Positions 1 through 6,378 of a stretch of 12,995 nucleotides of DNA are shown piece after piece. Each line of letters opens with the position of its first letter. Position 1 is the first letter of the stretch. Under the pieces are notes generated by a model. It was not told the origin of the DNA and searched no databases. It saw only the letters and a list, made by a program, of their open reading frames with translations. Source of the DNA: JBGPIK01 sp041484845 (GTDB taxonomy: Bacteria; Desulfobacterota; Binatia; UBA9968); NCBI GenBank assembly GCA_041484845.1, contig JBGPIK010000167.1:1-12995 (forward strand), in the 5' to 3' direction. The position numbers were made by a program, and so were the translations under genes.

Positions 1-1278
1 AGCACAAACTCCAGCCTGAATGCGGGTGGGAGTTTTTATATTCCCTTCGGCGTCAATGTGTTGTATGGCGCCGCGGGCGTGGGTGAGAGCGTTCCGAAGA
101 CGTTGACGGCGACCGCACGTGCCCAGTACAACATCAACGCCAACCCCTCGACTACGGCTACGGTGACCGTGACACATCCTCCGGGCTGGACGCATATCGG
201 CAGTAACGCGAGCGTTCAGCCGGTCAATTCGGCGGGTATTCTGCAGCCGATTACCTTGACGTTTGCCGGTGTTACTGTTGCCGGAATTTCTACCGCCGAA
301 CCGCTCGCGAGCGTGCCGCCCCTGCCGGTGAATTTCCGAATCAAGGGCCTTGCGTACAACATCGTCACCACGGCCCAGTACACGGCGCCAGTGACCGTGT
401 GCTTCAGTGGTACCTTCGAGGCGTCGGATTGGCTTATGCATCTCGAGAACGGGATTTGGGTCAAGCTGCCGAATCAACAGCGACTACCGGTCGGAGGGCC
501 GCCTTACTCGACTATCTGCGCGCAGACGCAGACGCTATCACCCTTCGTCGTCGCCACCGAAAATCGGCCGCCGACAGCGAATGCCGGCACAAATCAGACG
601 GTCGACGCAACGGGGCCCACCGGCGCCAGCGTCAATTTCAGCGGCTCCGGCAGTGATCCTGACGGAGACCCGCTTACTTTCTCCTGGAGCGGTCTCTGCG
701 GTTCAGCCTCCACCGCGGTAGCGACTTTTACCTGTCCGATCGGTGTCAGCACCATGACCCTCACCGTCAATGACGGCCGCGGCGGCACGGCCAGCGCCAC
801 GGTGGCGATCACTGTACTGGGAGCAATGGACATCAAAAAGAGCGTCCTCGGCGATCTCGCGGCGCTCCGCGCCAAGGTCACCGACAAGCAGGACCGCGAC
901 AAGCTCGACGACGCCATCGACAGCTTGACCGATTCGCTTAATGCCGGCCTTTGGATCGACCAGACTCACATCGATTCCAAACACGGCGATAAGGTATTCG
1001 ATGCAGAGAAAGAGTGCATCGGTAAACTCCAGGAACTCAACAAGAAGAAAAAGACCACCATCCCGGGTGCCACGCTTCAGGCTTTTATCAACCGCATCAC
1101 CGGAGCGGATCGCCTGCTTGCGCTGATCGCCATCTCCGATGCCCAGCAACGTAAAGTCGATACCAGACAGATCGCGCTGGCCAACGGCCAGGTGGCCAGG
1201 GGAGACGCCCAGGCCGCCAGAGGCTTATCCAAAGAAGCCATCGATTTTTACCGCAGCGCCTGGAGCCAGGTGAGCTAG
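1..1278 (+). CDS. Extracellular PKD-like repeat protein with helical C-terminal module (5' end outside window)
   Basis: The frame is open from the first base, so the N-terminus and any signal peptide lie outside the window; 425 codons are visible, ending in TAG. Residues about 1-185 are beta-rich and end in a segment seen in bacterial surface proteins: a YNIVTTAQYTAPVTVCF-like strand, a 'HLENGIWVKL' stretch, then 'ICAQTQTLSPFVVA'. Next comes a PKD/Ig-like domain (about 188-273) opening with NRPPTANAG and carrying the SGSDPDGDPLTFSW signature. The last 150 residues are charged and helical, with 'KLDDAIDSLTDSL', 'HGDKVFDAEK', 'ADRLLALIAI' and a terminal 'AIDFYRSAWSQ' segment, a module found at the C-terminus of similar secreted proteins. 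Likely role: adhesion or ligand binding outside the cell (inference). GTG at 58 is not the true start. The following gene is more than 300 bp away, so this ends its transcription unit. Confidence 0.8.
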   Translation, partial: STNSSLNAGGSFYIPFGVNVLYGAAGVGESVPKTLTATARAQYNINANPSTTATVTVTHPPGWTHIGSNASVQPVNSAGILQPITLTFAGVTVAGISTAEPLASVPPLPVNFRIKGLAYNIVTTAQYTAPVTVCFSGTFEASDWLMHLENGIWVKLPNQQRLPVGGPPYSTICAQTQTLSPFVVATENRPPTANAGTNQTVDATGPTGASVNFSGSGSDPDGDPLTFSWSGLCGSASTAVATFTCPIGVSTMTLTVNDGRGGTASATVAITVLGAMDIKKSVLGDLAALRAKVTDKQDRDKLDDAIDSLTDSLNAGLWIDQTHIDSKHGDKVFDAEKECIGKLQELNKKKKTTIPGATLQAFINRITGADRLLALIAISDAQQRKVDTRQIALANGQVARGDAQAARGLSKEAIDFYRSAWSQVS

Positions 1279-1610
1279 GAGAAAGTGAGGGGTGTGGAGA
1301 GCTCTCCGAGGTGATGCGCTGGATGATAGTAACGCACACCGTGACGAAACGGCTAGCGCGTGAGTCCGCGTTGCGTTCACGCGGACGTCCCAAAGGATTG
1401 TGAAAAGACCCCTTCTTTCGTACGACCACCTTTGTTTCGTACTGGCGATAGCAAGCGCGCCGCGGAATCCAGAAGTACTATAACGGACTGGATTACCGCT
1501 TCCGCAATAATGACGGAAAGCACGGACCGAGTTGTTCAGAGTATTTCTGCGACAATTTTGCGTGACTTCTGTTTGTTCTGCTGGCCTCTCGATGATGGGC
1601 CTGCGTAAAA
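1279..1610. other. Gene-free spacer with two mutually exclusive short hairpins
   Basis: No convincing gene is seen here; short open frames lack ribosome sites and recognisable sequence. Visible structure: a perfect 12-bp palindrome GGAGAGCTCTCC at 1296-1307, and two competing stems. Bases 1357-1363 (CGCGTGA) pair with 1377-1383 (TCACGCG), while 1364-1370 (GTCCGCG) pair with 1380-1386 (CGCGGAC). The stems share 1380-1383, so only one can form. No T-run follows, so a classical intrinsic terminator is not supported. A promoter for the decarboxylase unit should lie here, but I cannot name one with confidence. Confidence 0.5.
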
Positions 1611-2261
1611 ATGTTGACTGAAAATGCCAACGTTGATATGGGTCGCCCTGTGAAAAGATACGAGTGTTTGAAAGAGATCGCCGATCTGGTGGGCGATGCC
1701 TTGGTCGTGGTTTGTGTCGGGGGCACGTCATCGGAGTGGAACGCCTATCATCCGAGTGATGGCAATCTGCGCTGTTGGACGCTGGGCTTAGCCTCGTCGA
1801 TTGCATTGGGCATGGCTCTCGGCCTGCCGAACCGGAGAGTGATCGCGCTCGACGGCGATGGCGCGCTTTTGATGAACCTTTGCGGGCTTCCGACCATCAT
1901 GCGCAAGAATCCGAAAAATCTCATTCATGTCGTCTTTGATAATGGGGTTTATGAATCGTCCGGCGGCACCAAGACGGCGACGACTGCAGGAGTCGACTTT
2001 GTGTCCGTGGCAAAAGGTGTGGGAATCAAGAATGCCTTCGGTGCGAGGTCCCCGCAGGAGTTCAAGCAGTTCTTCGTCGATGCCATGAACCGGTCCGAAC
2101 ATACTTTCATTTGCGCGAAGGTAGAGCCGGGCAGGGGAGAAGTGCCGCCCTGGCCTTGGCCCGACGTTGAGAACAAGTATCGTTTCACCCGCTATGTCGA
2201 AGAGACCGAAGGCATTTCAATTCTCCAAGCGCGTATCCCCGGTAGCTGGAAGAAAGGTTGA
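1611..2261 (+). CDS. TPP-binding (C-terminal, beta-type) half of a split 2-oxoacid decarboxylase, sulfopyruvate/phosphonopyruvate decarboxylase-like
   Basis: 216 residues, the size of a stand-alone TPP_enzyme_C subunit. The diphosphate/Mg-binding motif starts at GDG (residues 82-84) and ends about 25 residues later with FDNGVYESSGG (Asp110-Asn111 in the place of the usual NN). Upstream of it, 'SSEWNAYHPSDGN' and 'TLGLASSIALGMALGLP' match the layout of the ComE (sulfopyruvate decarboxylase beta) and phosphonopyruvate decarboxylase families. It needs a pyrimidine-binding partner, which is encoded at 3281-3787. Likely reaction: thiamine-diphosphate-dependent decarboxylation of a 3-substituted pyruvate in the cytoplasm; the substrate cannot be read from sequence. 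ATG 1611 is used; ATG 1638 (residue 10) is an alternative, and neither has a strong ribosome site. It is followed 9 bp later by a substrate-binding protein gene. The family is secure, the exact enzyme is not. Confidence 0.85.
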   Translation: MLTENANVDMGRPVKRYECLKEIADLVGDALVVVCVGGTSSEWNAYHPSDGNLRCWTLGLASSIALGMALGLPNRRVIALDGDGALLMNLCGLPTIMRKNPKNLIHVVFDNGVYESSGGTKTATTAGVDFVSVAKGVGIKNAFGARSPQEFKQFFVDAMNRSEHTFICAKVEPGRGEVPPWPWPDVENKYRFTRYVEETEGISILQARIPGSWKKG

Positions 2262-2270
2262 TCGGAATCC

Positions 2271-3275
2271 TTGCGGAAAACTAGATTAGCCAAGCTGGTT
2301 TTTGTGGGACTGCTTCTGTCTCCCCGTTTTCTTTGCGCTCAGGAAAAGAAGCTAAGTCACTTAACGATCAGTTATCCATCCATCAGCGGCGCGCAAGCCG
2401 TGTTATGGATCGCCAAGGAAACGAATATCTTTCGCGACAACGGTCTTGACGTGGACCTCGTTTACATCGGCGGCGGCCCGCGCTCCATGGCTGCTCTCCT
2501 CTCCGGCCAATTACAGGTTATCGGCACGGGAGGAAACTCTCTCGTCGCAGCTAACCTTCAGGGCGCCAAAGACGCGGTGCTGATCGCGACCACGTACAAC
2601 ACTTTGGTCTTTTCTTTGATGACGCGCGCAACTCTCAAAGACCCGAAAGATCTTAAGGGAAAAACGTTTGGCGTAACCGGGCTTGGCAGCCTTTCCGATT
2701 TTACTTTGAGGACTCTGCTGCGGAGATGGGCGCTTGATCCCGCGCGGGATGTCGTGATCCGGCCCATGGGCGGCTATCCGGAAATATTAACCGGGCTGCA
2801 GTCCGGCATGCTCGACGGCGGGGTTTTCTCTCCGCCGGCGAATCTTAACGCGCAAGCGCTTGGCTTCCGGGAATTCATAGATGCCGGTTCGACCGGAATC
2901 GAGTATGCCGCCACGTGTTACGGCACGACGCGCCGTTTCATTAGGGAACGACGGGAAACCGTCGCGCAGTTTATACGCGCCCTCACGTCCGCTATCCATC
3001 GGTTCAAGACTGATAAAGCGGGTTCGCTCAAAATCATGCAGCAGTATATCAAGAATCGTGATCCAAAAGTTTTGGAGGAAACGTATCGAGTCTACGCTCT
3101 TCAGTACCTGCCGAAGGCCCCTTATCCGACGCGTAACGGGGTAAAGACGATTCTCGATTCTTTTGCTGAGGCAACTGTACCCGAGGCGAAGAAAGCCGAG
3201 CCTGAAGCTTTCGTCGATATCAGCTTTGTGCAGGAGCTTGAAAAGAGCGGGTGGATCGATCGACTTTACCAGTGA
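2271..3275 (+). CDS. NMT1/THI5-like (NitT/TauT-type) periplasmic substrate-binding protein
   Basis: 334 residues starting at TTG 2271, 9 bp after the preceding stop, with AGAAAGG at 2251-2257 as a possible ribosome site. The N-terminus is a signal peptide: MRKTR, a hydrophobic core, then a probable signal peptidase I site after LCA (residue 23). The Cys before that Ala does not sit in a good lipobox. The mature protein follows the NMT1 pattern: 'SYPSISGAQAVLWIAKE', 'IFRDNGLDVDLVYIGGG', 'ALLSGQLQVIGTGGNS', 'DPKDLKGKTFGVTGLGS' and 'LQSGMLDGGVFSPPAN'. Such proteins capture small ligands (thiamine pyrimidines, taurine, nitrate, aromatic acids) for an ABC importer. No permease or ATPase gene is in the window, so the protein is an orphan or is served by a distant transporter. 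Lying between two decarboxylase subunits, it probably binds that enzyme's substrate or a precursor (inference). Confidence 0.88.
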   Translation: MRKTRLAKLVFVGLLLSPRFLCAQEKKLSHLTISYPSISGAQAVLWIAKETNIFRDNGLDVDLVYIGGGPRSMAALLSGQLQVIGTGGNSLVAANLQGAKDAVLIATTYNTLVFSLMTRATLKDPKDLKGKTFGVTGLGSLSDFTLRTLLRRWALDPARDVVIRPMGGYPEILTGLQSGMLDGGVFSPPANLNAQALGFREFIDAGSTGIEYAATCYGTTRRFIRERRETVAQFIRALTSAIHRFKTDKAGSLKIMQQYIKNRDPKVLEETYRVYALQYLPKAPYPTRNGVKTILDSFAEATVPEAKKAEPEAFVDISFVQELEKSGWIDRLYQ

Positions 3276-3280
3276 CTAAA

Positions 3281-3787
3281 ATGGATACAAAGACCAGAGC
3301 GATAGCGATCCTCGACGGCATCAAAAAAGCCGGTATCAATATCATTGCCAGCCTGCCGGATATTAATTTGCTCGATCTCATAGGCGAACTCGAGCGCGAC
3401 GGCGAGATGATTCATGTACCTTTGTGTCGCGAAGAAGAAGGAGTGGGGATTTGCGCCGGCGCGCGGCTGGTCGGCAAGAAACCGGCGATCATCATGCAGA
3501 ACGCGGGACTTTTGAACAGCTGTAATGCGATTGTCACGACAGCCATACAGCTCGAGCTCCCCATCCTTCTAATCGTTTATTATGCCGGCGATATCGGCGA
3601 TCGTGGATTCGCCCGGGTAGGAACCGCTACGGTGCCGGTGCTGGAAGCGCTCGGAGTGCGCCACTATGTTCTGCGCAGCGCTGAAGAAATCGACTGGACC
3701 TTCAAGAATGCCTGGATATTGGCTGAGGATTCGGGACGACCGGTAGCGGTATTATTGACGAAGGACGTTCTGGGTACTAGGTCCTAG
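3281..3787 (+). CDS. Pyrimidine-binding (N-terminal, alpha-type) half of a split TPP decarboxylase, sulfopyruvate decarboxylase alpha-like
   Basis: 168 residues from ATG 3281, which follows the binding-protein stop by 5 bp. A GTG at 3251 in frame would overlap that gene by 25 bp and adds unconserved residues. The signature of the TPP_enzyme_N domain is clear: 'ASLPDINLLDLIGELE', then 'VPLCREEEGVGICAGARL', in which Glu52 is the likely cofactor-activating glutamate (equivalent to Glu in the HEQGA motif of acetolactate synthase), then 'KKPAIIMQNAGLLNSCNAI'. This matches ComD-type subunits in length and order. With the gene at 1611 it should form one heteromeric enzyme, the active site lying between a pyrimidine-binding and a diphosphate-binding subunit. 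There is no strong ribosome site, so translation may be coupled to the gene before it. A long gene-free stretch follows, so this ends the unit. Confidence 0.87.
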   Translation: MDTKTRAIAILDGIKKAGINIIASLPDINLLDLIGELERDGEMIHVPLCREEEGVGICAGARLVGKKPAIIMQNAGLLNSCNAIVTTAIQLELPILLIVYYAGDIGDRGFARVGTATVPVLEALGVRHYVLRSAEEIDWTFKNAWILAEDSGRPVAVLLTKDVLGTRS

Positions 3788-4040
3788 CCCGAATTATTTC
3801 CACACATGAGGGCGATCGAGAGGCGAGCCTTCCAGAGCGAGGCAATGGGCCTCTACCATAGAGCAGCCTGCAATCTGAGTTTGTGCAGCGAACACCTGAG
3901 AAAAACGCGAGCACTGGGCCCAAGCATCAGAAACGGCCTTGAAGCTGTTCGTTTCCGTGCCTCGCGCTTCCAGGCTCACCTCTCGATCGACGCAGTGTCA
4001 GCGTCTTTGCTGCAACCGTGAATAATGCAGGCTAGCTTTA

Positions 4041-4201
4041 GAGGTCAGAAATCAGAGGTCGGAAATCAGCAATCTCAGAAGCTGGGCGCGTACGCTTTGC
4101 TCCCTGCTCTTCCTCTGACCTCCGACCTCTTCCGCTTTGCCCTCTGACCTCTGACTTCTGTTTTCCACTGCCCCTCACGCCTCACCCTTTACGCCTAACG
4201 T
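4041..4201. repeat. Degenerate tandem 7-bp repeat array with arms of opposite polarity
   Basis: The left arm (4044-4078) is five successive heptamers: GTCAGAA, ATCAGAG, GTCGGAA, ATCAGCA, ATCTCAG. After a short gap the right arm runs 15 heptamers in one register (4095-4199), including CTTTGCT, CCCTGCT, TGACCTC, CGACCTC, CTGACCT, CTGACTT, CCCTCAC, GCCTCAC and GCCTAAC. The central part of the right arm is the reverse complement of the left-arm unit (TCTGACC against GGTCAGA), so the transcript can fold back on itself. Related sequences occur at about 9856-9998 and 11871-11905. The array resembles in kind the heptanucleotide repeats described in cyanobacteria, but the unit differs. Its function is unknown. 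Confidence 0.8.
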
Positions 4202-4294
4202 TTTTCCCTGACTATCCCTTATGATTCTTGGGGAAGGAGTACACTGTTTTAATTGTGATTTTTCACGCGCCCGAATGGAGTGGGAAAAACCATA

Positions 4295-4308
4295 CAACAG
4301 AAGTGTTG
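4295..4308. promoter_or_regulatory. Inverted repeat, possible activator site upstream of the sigma-54 promoter
   Basis: CAACA-GAAG-TGTTG is a perfect 5-bp-arm dyad centred about 155 bp upstream of the -12 element at 4456. Enhancer-binding proteins of sigma-54 typically bind dyads 80-200 bp upstream, so position and symmetry fit. A short dyad can also arise by chance, and no neighbouring regulator gene supports it. Confidence 0.3.
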
Positions 4309-4442
4309 AATAGATGGCGAGAAAATCTAAAACAGCGAAATTGGGTCGTACGGAATAGCCTCCAAAAAGAATAATTTCGAAAACCGACGATTACGATCAA
4401 AAATCCTTTAATTACAGACAACTGGCTACGATTGGCTTACCG

Positions 4443-4458
4443 TGGTATGGGGCTTGCT
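4443..4458 (+). promoter_or_regulatory. Sigma-54 (RpoN) -24/-12 promoter match
   Basis: TGGTATGGGGCTTGCT fits the degenerate consensus TGGYRYR-N4-TTGCW at every fixed position, with the invariant GG (4444-4445) and GC (4456-4457) at the required 12-bp offset. Transcription would begin near 4469 and reach the ATG at 4663 after a leader of about 190 bases. The region upstream is AT-rich and holds a dyad at 4295-4308. It would drive the run of small envelope genes at 4663-7647. Sequence match only. Confidence 0.55.
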
Positions 4459-4584
4459 GTTACATCGAGCATGAGAAAAACCACAGAATCTCCCGCAGTG
4501 GCTAACTCATTAGCAAGCGAAGACGACATCCGGATTCCACCCCCCTAATCCTTTAGCCCTCACGAGGGATTTGCATACATTTCA

Positions 4585-4622
4585 GGCGCGCGGCGAAGCG
4601 CCGACGAATTGTTTTCGTCGGC
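4585..4622 (+). promoter_or_regulatory. Two overlapping alternative hairpins in the leader of the glycine-zipper lipoprotein gene
   Basis: Bases 4600-4607 (GCCGACGA) pair perfectly with 4615-4622 (TCGTCGGC) around a 7-base loop. A second stem, 4585-4589 (GGCGC) with 4598-4602 (GCGCC), shares 4600-4602 with the first, so the two exclude each other. The structure ends about 30 bases before the ribosome site at 4654-4658. There is no T-run, so it is not a standard terminator; a leader stability or translation element is possible. Confidence 0.4.
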
Positions 4623-4662
4623 ATGTCGAGTTGTGTGCCCCATTACGAAACATGGAGGTGTC

Positions 4663-4998
4663 ATGAAACCGAAAGCTCATGTCATTGCCGTATCGGCGTT
4701 TTCGTTAGTGTTCTTCCTAAGCCTGGGTTGTTCAGAGCCCCTGACAAAACGCGAGCAGGGTGGACTCCTGGGCGCCGGATTGGGCGCCGGTACCGGCGCT
4801 ATCATTGGCAGCACAGTCGGCCATGCAGCGGTTGGCGCATTGATTGGTGGCCCTATCGGGTTGATCGGCGGGGCTTTGATTGGCGACCAACTGATGGGCC
4901 AAGACAAAAGACAAGATAAGCAGCAGCGTCAGATTGATCAAAACGCGAACGAAATCGATCGGCTCAGGAATGAAAACGAACGATTGAGGGAACGCTAG
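4663..4998 (+). CDS. Glycine-zipper outer-membrane-type lipoprotein with C-terminal coiled coil
   Basis: 111 residues from ATG 4663, chosen because GGAGG lies at 4654-4658, four bases upstream, and because the signal peptide then starts correctly; the upstream GTG/TTG options add an unlikely leader. Residues 1-22 are a lipoprotein signal (MKPK, hydrophobic core, lipobox LSLGC) with lipidated Cys23; the residue after it is Ser, so outer-membrane sorting is expected. Residues 33-75 are a glycine zipper (GGLLGAGLGAGTGAIIG, then GALIGGPIGLIGGALIG), the motif of the OmpA/SlyB-like 17-kDa surface antigen families, thought to insert into or tether to membrane. Residues 83-111 are Gln/Asn/Arg-rich with a heptad pattern typical of a short coiled coil. 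It is first in a co-directional run of small envelope genes and may be read from the sigma-54 promoter match at 4443. Confidence 0.85.
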   Translation: MKPKAHVIAVSAFSLVFFLSLGCSEPLTKREQGGLLGAGLGAGTGAIIGSTVGHAAVGALIGGPIGLIGGALIGDQLMGQDKRQDKQQRQIDQNANEIDRLRNENERLRER

Positions 4999-5045
4999 CT
5001 AGAGCCAAGGCTAGATCCATGGTTCATGCAGAGAGGAGACACAGA

Positions 5046-5270
5046 ATGGCTAATGTAATCATTGAAACCACGTTGGGCGACCTCATTGTGGCGCTGTCCG
5101 AAGAAATGGATCAGGCGACGAATCAGCCGCAAAAAGTCGACAACGTCGTTGCATACTTGCTTGCCGATTTGTTTCACAACCGCAGCGGGCGCTTCAAAGC
5201 CAAAAACTATGAAGCGATCAAATCCATGAATGACGTTGATAATGAATGGCTAGGAGGGTTACTTCGATGA
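5046..5270 (+). CDS. Small cytoplasmic protein of unknown function, coupled to mlaC-like gene
   Basis: 74 residues from ATG 5046, with a purine-rich ribosome site GAGAGGAG at about 5030-5037. A GTT-encoded upstream extension to 5019 is less likely. I do not recognise the family. The sequence opens MANVIIETTLGDLIVALSEE, has no signal peptide or membrane segment, is mostly helical in character, and ends with a Trp-Leu-Gly-Gly segment. Its stop codon overlaps the next start (ATGA at 5267-5270), so the two products are translationally coupled and probably needed together. It sits 47 bp after the glycine-zipper lipoprotein gene. Among mostly exported neighbours it is a cytosolic exception, perhaps regulatory (inference only). 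Confidence 0.75.
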   Translation: MANVIIETTLGDLIVALSEEMDQATNQPQKVDNVVAYLLADLFHNRSGRFKAKNYEAIKSMNDVDNEWLGGLLR

Positions 5271-5899
5271 ATAAAAACTTCTCACGCGCGGGAATGGCTT
5301 GTTTACTCGGAACTTCATTATTATTTCTTTGGGCGTTGCCAGCCGGCGCCGGCGCGCCCACCGAGCAAACCCGCGCAACCGCGGATAAAGTACTGAGTGT
5401 TCTAAACAACCCGGAATTGCGCTCGGCAGCGCGTAAGAACGAGCGTCGAGAACAGTTGCGGGCAGTCATCTACCCGAGATTTGATTTTGCTGAGATGGCA
5501 AAGCAATCGCTGGGATCGCAATGGTCGCGTCGTTCGCCTCAGGAACAACGGGAATTTGTCCGGCTCTTCACCGAAGTTTTGGAGAATTCTTATGTCGACA
5601 CGATCGAATCCTATAACGGCGACAAAATTACTTACACCCGCGAGAATCTGGACAAAGACCGCGCTGAGGTATTCACGAAAGTTGTCACGAAAAAAGGCGA
5701 GGAGTTCTCGGTTAACTATATCCTCCGTTCTGTTGACGGTGAATGGAAGGTGTATGACGTGGTGATTGAAAACATCAGCCTCGTCAATAACTATCGCTCG
5801 CAGTTTAACCGCATTCTTGCCAAGGCTTCTTTTGACGAGTTGCTCAGGAAACTACAAGCCAAGGCTCCGGACCTTACTGGGGCAGAGACCAAAAGCTAA
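5267..5899 (+). CDS. MlaC/Ttg2D-family periplasmic phospholipid-binding protein
   Basis: 210 residues from ATG 5267, with GGAGGG at 5253-5258 eight bases upstream; the start overlaps the preceding stop (ATGA). Residues 1-30 are a signal peptide (hydrophobic core, AGAGA cleavage region). The mature protein carries the family marks in order: 'VLSVLNNPELR', 'YPRFDFAEMAKQSLGSQW' (70-86), 'QREFVRLFTEVLENSYV' (94-110), and the highly typical 'GEWKVYDVVIENISLVNNYRSQF' region (158-180, quoted in part by position). MlaC proteins carry phospholipids between the outer-membrane Mla complex and the inner-membrane MlaFEDB transporter. None of those partners is encoded nearby, so this is an orphan copy, possibly serving a distant Mla system or a hopanoid/lipid pathway (HpnM is a related family). 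Length is normal for the family. Confidence 0.9.
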   Translation: MNKNFSRAGMACLLGTSLLFLWALPAGAGAPTEQTRATADKVLSVLNNPELRSAARKNERREQLRAVIYPRFDFAEMAKQSLGSQWSRRSPQEQREFVRLFTEVLENSYVDTIESYNGDKITYTRENLDKDRAEVFTKVVTKKGEEFSVNYILRSVDGEWKVYDVVIENISLVNNYRSQFNRILAKASFDELLRKLQAKAPDLTGAETKS

Positions 5900-5970
5900 G
5901 AGCGCTCGGCCCGATAGATCGAATAGGGAACACGGAGATTACGATGTTTTTGGTGCTCAAGGAGATAACC

Positions 5971-6342
5971 ATGAAATCGAGATGGAGAGGACCTATTCTT
6001 AGAATTATTCTTTTGCTCTCGCTTATCTTGATGCCGGCGGTCAGTCTCGGAGCGCAGGATCCTTGGAAAGTTCTGGACAACTTCACGCCGCTTCCCAGCA
6101 GTTTAACGCGTATCGCGGAGCGCTACGTTGCGATGATTTTTGTCAATCGTGACGAGCAGCTCACAGCCGCGGTCTTTTTCGACGCAACCTGCGTTGCCGA
6201 TAGCTGCGAACTTAATCACCGCGCGGGCTACGCTGTAGTGAACGCGGAAGGCTCGTATACGCGCCTTTACGTGGATCCCCAGGAAGAGGAGTTGAAAAAG
6301 CTGCTTACTTCGATCTCGGCCCGCTATTCAAGAACGTCTTAG
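5971..6342 (+). CDS. Exported small protein with a Cys pair, function unknown
   Basis: 123 residues from ATG 5971, preceded by AAGGAG at 5959-5964; ATG 5944 in the same frame has a poorer context. Residues 1-28 form a signal peptide ending at SLGA before Gln29. The mature part is about 95 residues, with 'DNFTPLPSSLTRIAERYVAMIFVNRDE', Cys74 and Cys79 six positions apart (probably an intramolecular disulfide in the periplasm), and an acidic region near the C-terminus. I do not recognise the family. It lies 71 bp after the MlaC-like gene and 36 bp before a short exported peptide gene in the same run, so co-transcription is likely. Confidence 0.75.
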   Translation: MKSRWRGPILRIILLLSLILMPAVSLGAQDPWKVLDNFTPLPSSLTRIAERYVAMIFVNRDEQLTAAVFFDATCVADSCELNHRAGYAVVNAEGSYTRLYVDPQEEELKKLLTSISARYSRTS

Positions 6343-6378
6343 GGCGCGATCGAAGACGCACGAAAGGAGACGAACGAT

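Larger units (their letters stand above)
3788..4662. other. 875-bp gene-free region holding repeat array and regulatory sequences
   Basis: No supported gene. A 71-codon frame at 3806-4021 and a 61-codon frame on the other strand over the same bases have no ribosome site and no family look. Bases 3788-4040 show nothing I can name. Bases 4041-4201 are a degenerate heptamer array. Bases 4202-4460 are more AT-rich than their surroundings and include an inverted repeat (4295-4308) and a sigma-54 promoter match (4443-4458). A frame at 4447-4548 could give 33 residues but has no support. The last 80 bases form the structured leader of the gene at 4663. Confidence 0.6.

Noticed and set aside
703..1149. 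148-codon open frame on the minus strand
   Set aside because: Lies wholly within the surface-protein gene, whose domain signatures are clear; no ribosome site and no family resemblance. Treated as a shadow of GC-biased codons.
1296..1307. Perfect palindrome GGAGAGCTCTCC as an operator
   Set aside because: It lies just after a gene end, far from any start, and a single 12-bp palindrome is weak evidence.
1225..1806. 193-codon open frame on the minus strand across the spacer
   Set aside because: Arg/Ser/Pro-rich low-quality sequence overlapping the end of one gene and the start of the TPP-binding gene; no start signal.
3794..4021. Short frames on both strands (71 and 61 codons)
   Set aside because: No ribosome site, no signal or domain, and they overlap each other; kept only as a possible decayed gene.
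4041..4201. CRISPR array
   Set aside because: Units are 7 bp with no spacers of regular length, and no cas genes are present.
4447..4548. 33-codon frame beginning inside the sigma-54 promoter match
   Set aside because: No ribosome site, and its start would lie upstream of the predicted transcription start.
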